Shown one piece after another: positions 60,930 through 64,000 of a stretch of DNA of 64,000 nt. The position numbers and the translations under genes were made by a program. This DNA comes from DATHBD01 sp035296325. GTDB taxonomy: Bacteria; Actinomycetota; Actinomycetes; Mycobacteriales; Micromonosporaceae. The notes beneath the pieces are model-generated. The model was not told where the DNA came from and ran no database searches. It worked only from the letters and a program-made list of their open reading frames with translations. How positions within the stretch are numbered: the stretch's first letter is position 1; the number at the start of each line of letters is the position of its first letter. Where the stretch lies: positions 114,799 through 178,798 of the forward strand of contig DATHBD010000054.1 in the NCBI GenBank assembly GCA_035296325.1. The letters run 5' to 3'.

Positions 60930-63735
60930 CGAAGAGCGCCGGATGCTGGAGACGGTCGGGTACGGCTCGATCGCGGAACTGATGGATGCCGCGATTCCCG
61001 AGGCGATCCGCTCGCCCGAGGGTCTGGACCTGCCGCCGGCCGGCACCGAGGCGGAGGTGCTCGACGAACTGCGCGCCATCGCCGGGCAGAACCGCCCGAT
61101 GGTTTCCATGATCGGACTGGGGTACTCGGGCACCCACACCCCACCGGTGATCCGCCGCAACGTGCTGGAGAGCCCGGCGTGGTACACCGCGTACACGCCC
61201 TACCAGCCGGAGATCAGCCAGGGCCGGCTCGAGGCGCTGCTGAACTTCCAGACCGTGGTCGCGGATCTGACCGGCCTGCCGCTGGCGAACGCATCCATGC
61301 TCGACGAGGCGAGTGCCGCCGCCGAGGCGATGACGCTGGCCCGCCGCGTCGCCAAGCACACCTCGCCGGTGTACGTGGTGGACGCCGACACGCTCCCGCA
61401 GACGCTTGCCGTGATCAGCACGCGCGCCGAGCCGCTCGGCATCGAGGTGCGGGTGGTGGACCTGGACACCGACGACCTGCCCGACGGGTACTTCGGGCTG
61501 CACCTGCAGTACCCGGGCGCGTCCGGCGCGGTCCGTGACCACGCCGCGCTCATCGCCGCCGCGCACGAGGTCGGCGCGGCGGTCACGGTCGCGGCGGATC
61601 TGCTGGCCCTGACGGTACTGCGCGAGCCCGGCGCGATCGGGGCCGACATCGCGGTCGGCAGCGCCCAGCGTTTCGGGGTGCCGATGGGCTTCGGTGGGCC
61701 GCACGCCGGGTACCTGGCCGTGCGCCGGGGGCTGGAGCGGATGCTGCCGGGTCGGCTCGTCGGGGTCTCCCGGGACGCCGACGGGGCGCCGGCGTTCCGG
61801 CTCGCCCTGCAGACCCGCGAGCAGCACATCCGGCGGGAGAAGGCGACCAGCAACATCTGCACCGCCCAGGTACTGCTCGCGGTGATGGCCGGTATGTACG
61901 CGGTCTACCACGGTCCGGACGGGCTGCGCGCGATCGCGGAGCGTACCCACGCCATGGCCTGCCGGGTCGCGGCCGGCCTCCGCGCCGGCGGGGTGGGCCT
62001 CGAGCACACCGCGTTCTTCGACACCGTCACCGCGGTCCGCCCCGGCGGGGCCGCGGCGGTCGTTGCCGAGGCCGCGCGGCGGGGGATCAACCTACGGTTC
62101 GTCGACGCGGACCGGGTCGGGATCGCCTGCGACGAGACCACGACGTCCGAGCACATCGACGCGGTGCTGGCCGCTTTCGGCCTGACTGCGACCGGGTCTG
62201 CCGAGGCCGGGCCCGCCCGGGCCGGCGACGCGGCGCCGAGCGGTGTGGGCACCGCCCTGCGGCGCACGTCGGACTTCCTCACCCATCCGGTCTTCGCCGA
62301 ACACCGCTCGGAGACGGCCATGCTGCGCTACCTGCGGCGTCTCTCCGACCGCGACTTCGCGCTGGACCGGGGCATGATCCCGCTCGGCTCGTGCACGATG
62401 AAGCTGAACGCGACCGCCGAGATGGAACCGATCAGCTGGCCCGGCTTCGCGGACCTGCACCCCTTCGCGCCGGCCGGGCAGACCGCGGGGTACCGGCGCC
62501 TGATCGGCGAGCTGGAGGCGTGGCTCGCCGAGGTGACCGGGTACGACGCGGTCAGCGTGCAGCCCAACGCCGGCTCGCAGGGCGAGTTGGCCGGCCTGCT
62601 GGCGATCCGGGCCTACCACCGCGACCGGGGCGAGCCGCACCGCGACGTGTGTCTCATCCCGTCCAGCGCCCACGGCACCAATGCGGCCAGCGCCGCCATG
62701 GCGGGCATGCGGGTGGTCGTGGTGGCGTGTGACGCCGACGGCAATGTCGACCCGGTGGAGCTGGACCGGCGCATCGAGGAGCATCGCGATCGGTTGGCCG
62801 GCATCATGGTGACCTACCCGTCCACGCACGGGGTGTACGAGACCGGCATCGCGGAACTCTGCGCCAAGGTGCACGATGCGGGCGGCCAGGTGTACGTGGA
62901 CGGCGCCAACCTCAACGCGCTGCTCGGCTACGCCAAGCCTGGCCGGTTCGGCGCGGACGTGTCGCACCTGAACCTGCACAAGACGTTCTGCATCCCGCAC
63001 GGCGGCGGCGGGCCCGGCGTCGGGCCGGTGGCGGTGCGGGCGCATCTGGCCAGGTACCTCCCGGGCGATCCGCTCGCCGGGGGCGACGGATCGGGGGTCG
63101 GCCCGGTCGCGGCGGCGCCCTTCGGGTCGGCCGGCATCCTGCCGATCCCGTGGGCGTACCTGCGGCTGATGGGGCCCGACGGGCTGACCCGGGCCACCGG
63201 GGTGGCGGTGCTCGCCGCGAACTACGTGGCAACCCGGCTCCGGGCCGCCTACCCGGTCCTCTACAGCGGCAACAAGGGCCTGGTGGCGCATGAGTGCATC
63301 CTGGACCTGCGCGGGCTCACCAGGGCCACCGGCGTGACCGTGGACGACGTCGCGAAGCGGCTCATCGACCACGGCTTCCACGCCCCGACGATGTCGTTCC
63401 CGGTGGCCGGCACGCTGATGGTGGAGCCGACCGAGTCGGAGAACCTGGCCGAGCTGGACCGGTTCTGCGATGCGATGATCGCGATCCGGGCCGAGATCGA
63501 CGAGATCGGCGAGGGGCGCTGGCCGGGCGGCGACAACCCGCTCCGCAATGCTCCGCACACCGCCGCGATGGTGAGCGCCGACGAGTGGGAACACCCCTAT
63601 CCACGGTCGGTCGGCGCGTACCCCTCCGGCGGCGACCGGTCCGCGAAGTACTGGCCTCCGGTGCGGCGCATCGATGGCGCGTACGGCGACCGGAACCTGG
63701 TGTGTGCGTGTCCGCCACCGGAGGCGTACACATGA
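60886..63735 (+). CDS. gcvP: Glycine dehydrogenase (P protein of glycine cleavage system)
   Basis: 949 residues from ATG 60886, with GGAG 8 nt upstream. Both halves of the protein are present. The PLP Lys is K699 in NLHKTFCIPHGGGGPG. The N-terminus FPLRHIGPSADEERRML and the glycine-rich GLGYSGTHTPPVI are typical. It decarboxylates glycine and passes the aminomethyl group to GcvH. It is directly preceded by a glycine riboswitch. Confidence 0.95.
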   Translation: MNSSFPLRHIGPSADEERRMLETVGYGSIAELMDAAIPEAIRSPEGLDLPPAGTEAEVLDELRAIAGQNRPMVSMIGLGYSGTHTPPVIRRNVLESPAWYTAYTPYQPEISQGRLEALLNFQTVVADLTGLPLANASMLDEASAAAEAMTLARRVAKHTSPVYVVDADTLPQTLAVISTRAEPLGIEVRVVDLDTDDLPDGYFGLHLQYPGASGAVRDHAALIAAAHEVGAAVTVAADLLALTVLREPGAIGADIAVGSAQRFGVPMGFGGPHAGYLAVRRGLERMLPGRLVGVSRDADGAPAFRLALQTREQHIRREKATSNICTAQVLLAVMAGMYAVYHGPDGLRAIAERTHAMACRVAAGLRAGGVGLEHTAFFDTVTAVRPGGAAAVVAEAARRGINLRFVDADRVGIACDETTTSEHIDAVLAAFGLTATGSAEAGPARAGDAAPSGVGTALRRTSDFLTHPVFAEHRSETAMLRYLRRLSDRDFALDRGMIPLGSCTMKLNATAEMEPISWPGFADLHPFAPAGQTAGYRRLIGELEAWLAEVTGYDAVSVQPNAGSQGELAGLLAIRAYHRDRGEPHRDVCLIPSSAHGTNAASAAMAGMRVVVVACDADGNVDPVELDRRIEEHRDRLAGIMVTYPSTHGVYETGIAELCAKVHDAGGQVYVDGANLNALLGYAKPGRFGADVSHLNLHKTFCIPHGGGGPGVGPVAVRAHLARYLPGDPLAGGDGSGVGPVAAAPFGSAGILPIPWAYLRLMGPDGLTRATGVAVLAANYVATRLRAAYPVLYSGNKGLVAHECILDLRGLTRATGVTVDDVAKRLIDHGFHAPTMSFPVAGTLMVEPTESENLAELDRFCDAMIAIRAEIDEIGEGRWPGGDNPLRNAPHTAAMVSADEWEHPYPRSVGAYPSGGDRSAKYWPPVRRIDGAYGDRNLVCACPPPEAYT

Positions 63736-63792
63736 CGAGTGGTCACGGTCAGTAACGCCGACCCCGATGGCGGCGTGCCGATATGTCCCAGG

Positions 63793-63999
63793 TCAGGCGG
63801 CCGCGAGGATATGCCGGGCCGGCCCCCGGTGGGGCTCGACGCAGCTGCCGTCCGGCATGAGTTCACCCGTGTCTTCGAAGACGATCACTCCGTTGCAGAG
63901 CAGGCTCCAGCCCTGCTCCGGATGGGACGCGACGGCTCGGGCCGCCTCGTGATCCACGGCGTGGGACGAGGGGCAGGCGGGCTGGTGCTGACAGAACAT
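63793..63999 (-). CDS. DUF5999-like small protein
   Basis: 68 residues from ATG 63999, complete although it starts at the window edge. The sequence CQHQPACPSSHAVDHEAAR, then VASHPEQGWSLLCNGVIVFE and DTGELMPDGSCVEPHRGPAR, matches the DUF5999 proteins I know from streptomycetes. Four Cys and several His could bind metal. Function is unknown. Confidence 0.82.
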   Translation of the reverse strand: MFCQHQPACPSSHAVDHEAARAVASHPEQGWSLLCNGVIVFEDTGELMPDGSCVEPHRGPARHILAAA

Positions 64000-64000
64000 C

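Overview
The window is GC-rich, densely coded chromosomal DNA from an actinomycete, probably Micromonosporaceae or a close relative. This is inferred from codon bias, frequent GTG starts, many ATGA/GTGA/TGATG gene overlaps, the complete treXYZ set, a DUF5999-type protein, and a right end whose gene order matches the mycobacterial Rv1822-Rv1832 block. I see no rRNA, tRNA, CRISPR array, transposase or prophage gene.

Layout. 1-1882: a histidine kinase cut by the left edge. 2093-3994: a compact three-gene operon coding for a TIGR04222-like protein with a Gly/Cys-repeat tail, a DUF692/MNIO iron oxygenase-like enzyme and a small unknown protein; it has the architecture of a RiPP-type peptide-modification system and is the most novel locus here. 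4059-11958: ordinary metabolic and stress genes (cupin, ABC exporter, short-chain dehydrogenase, CYP152-type P450, Ppx/GppA phosphatase, glycerophosphodiesterase, fatty acid desaturase). 12620-16096: a translationally coupled cassette of ABC-2 exporter, histidine kinase and response regulator. 16163-18142: an amylosucrase-like GH13 enzyme. 18168-32050: mixed genes, including a DUF309 protein, an anti-sigma-type ATPase, mannonate dehydratase-like enzyme, MscS channel, PAP2 enzyme, a dehydrogenase/FAH/acyl-CoA ligase neighbourhood, an L,D-transpeptidase, an APP1-like phosphatase and a K+ channel.

32087-36101 is a glcDEF glycolate oxidase operon. 36170-51837 is rich in alpha-glucan metabolism: malQ, an AglEFG-like sugar importer whose own ATPase is not encoded here, and the treX(glgX)-treY-treZ operon for making trehalose from glycogen, interrupted by a second two-component system. 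With the amylosucrase these genes form an alpha-glucan/trehalose theme spread over 35 kb.

52050-53606 holds small housekeeping genes (DUF1304, MOSC, ArfB-type release factor). 53692-63735 is the conserved actinobacterial block pgsA-like / DUF881 / sbp / DUF881 / gcvH / FHA (garA) / MerR (ftsR) / bifunctional nuclease / MerR / gcvP. A reverse-strand acyltransferase is inserted before gcvP. A glycine riboswitch lies directly upstream of gcvP, followed by a short out-of-frame leader ORF with a stronger ribosome-binding site than gcvP itself. The window closes with a DUF5999-like gene on the minus strand.

All family assignments come from reading motifs in the translated sequence; no database search was run.
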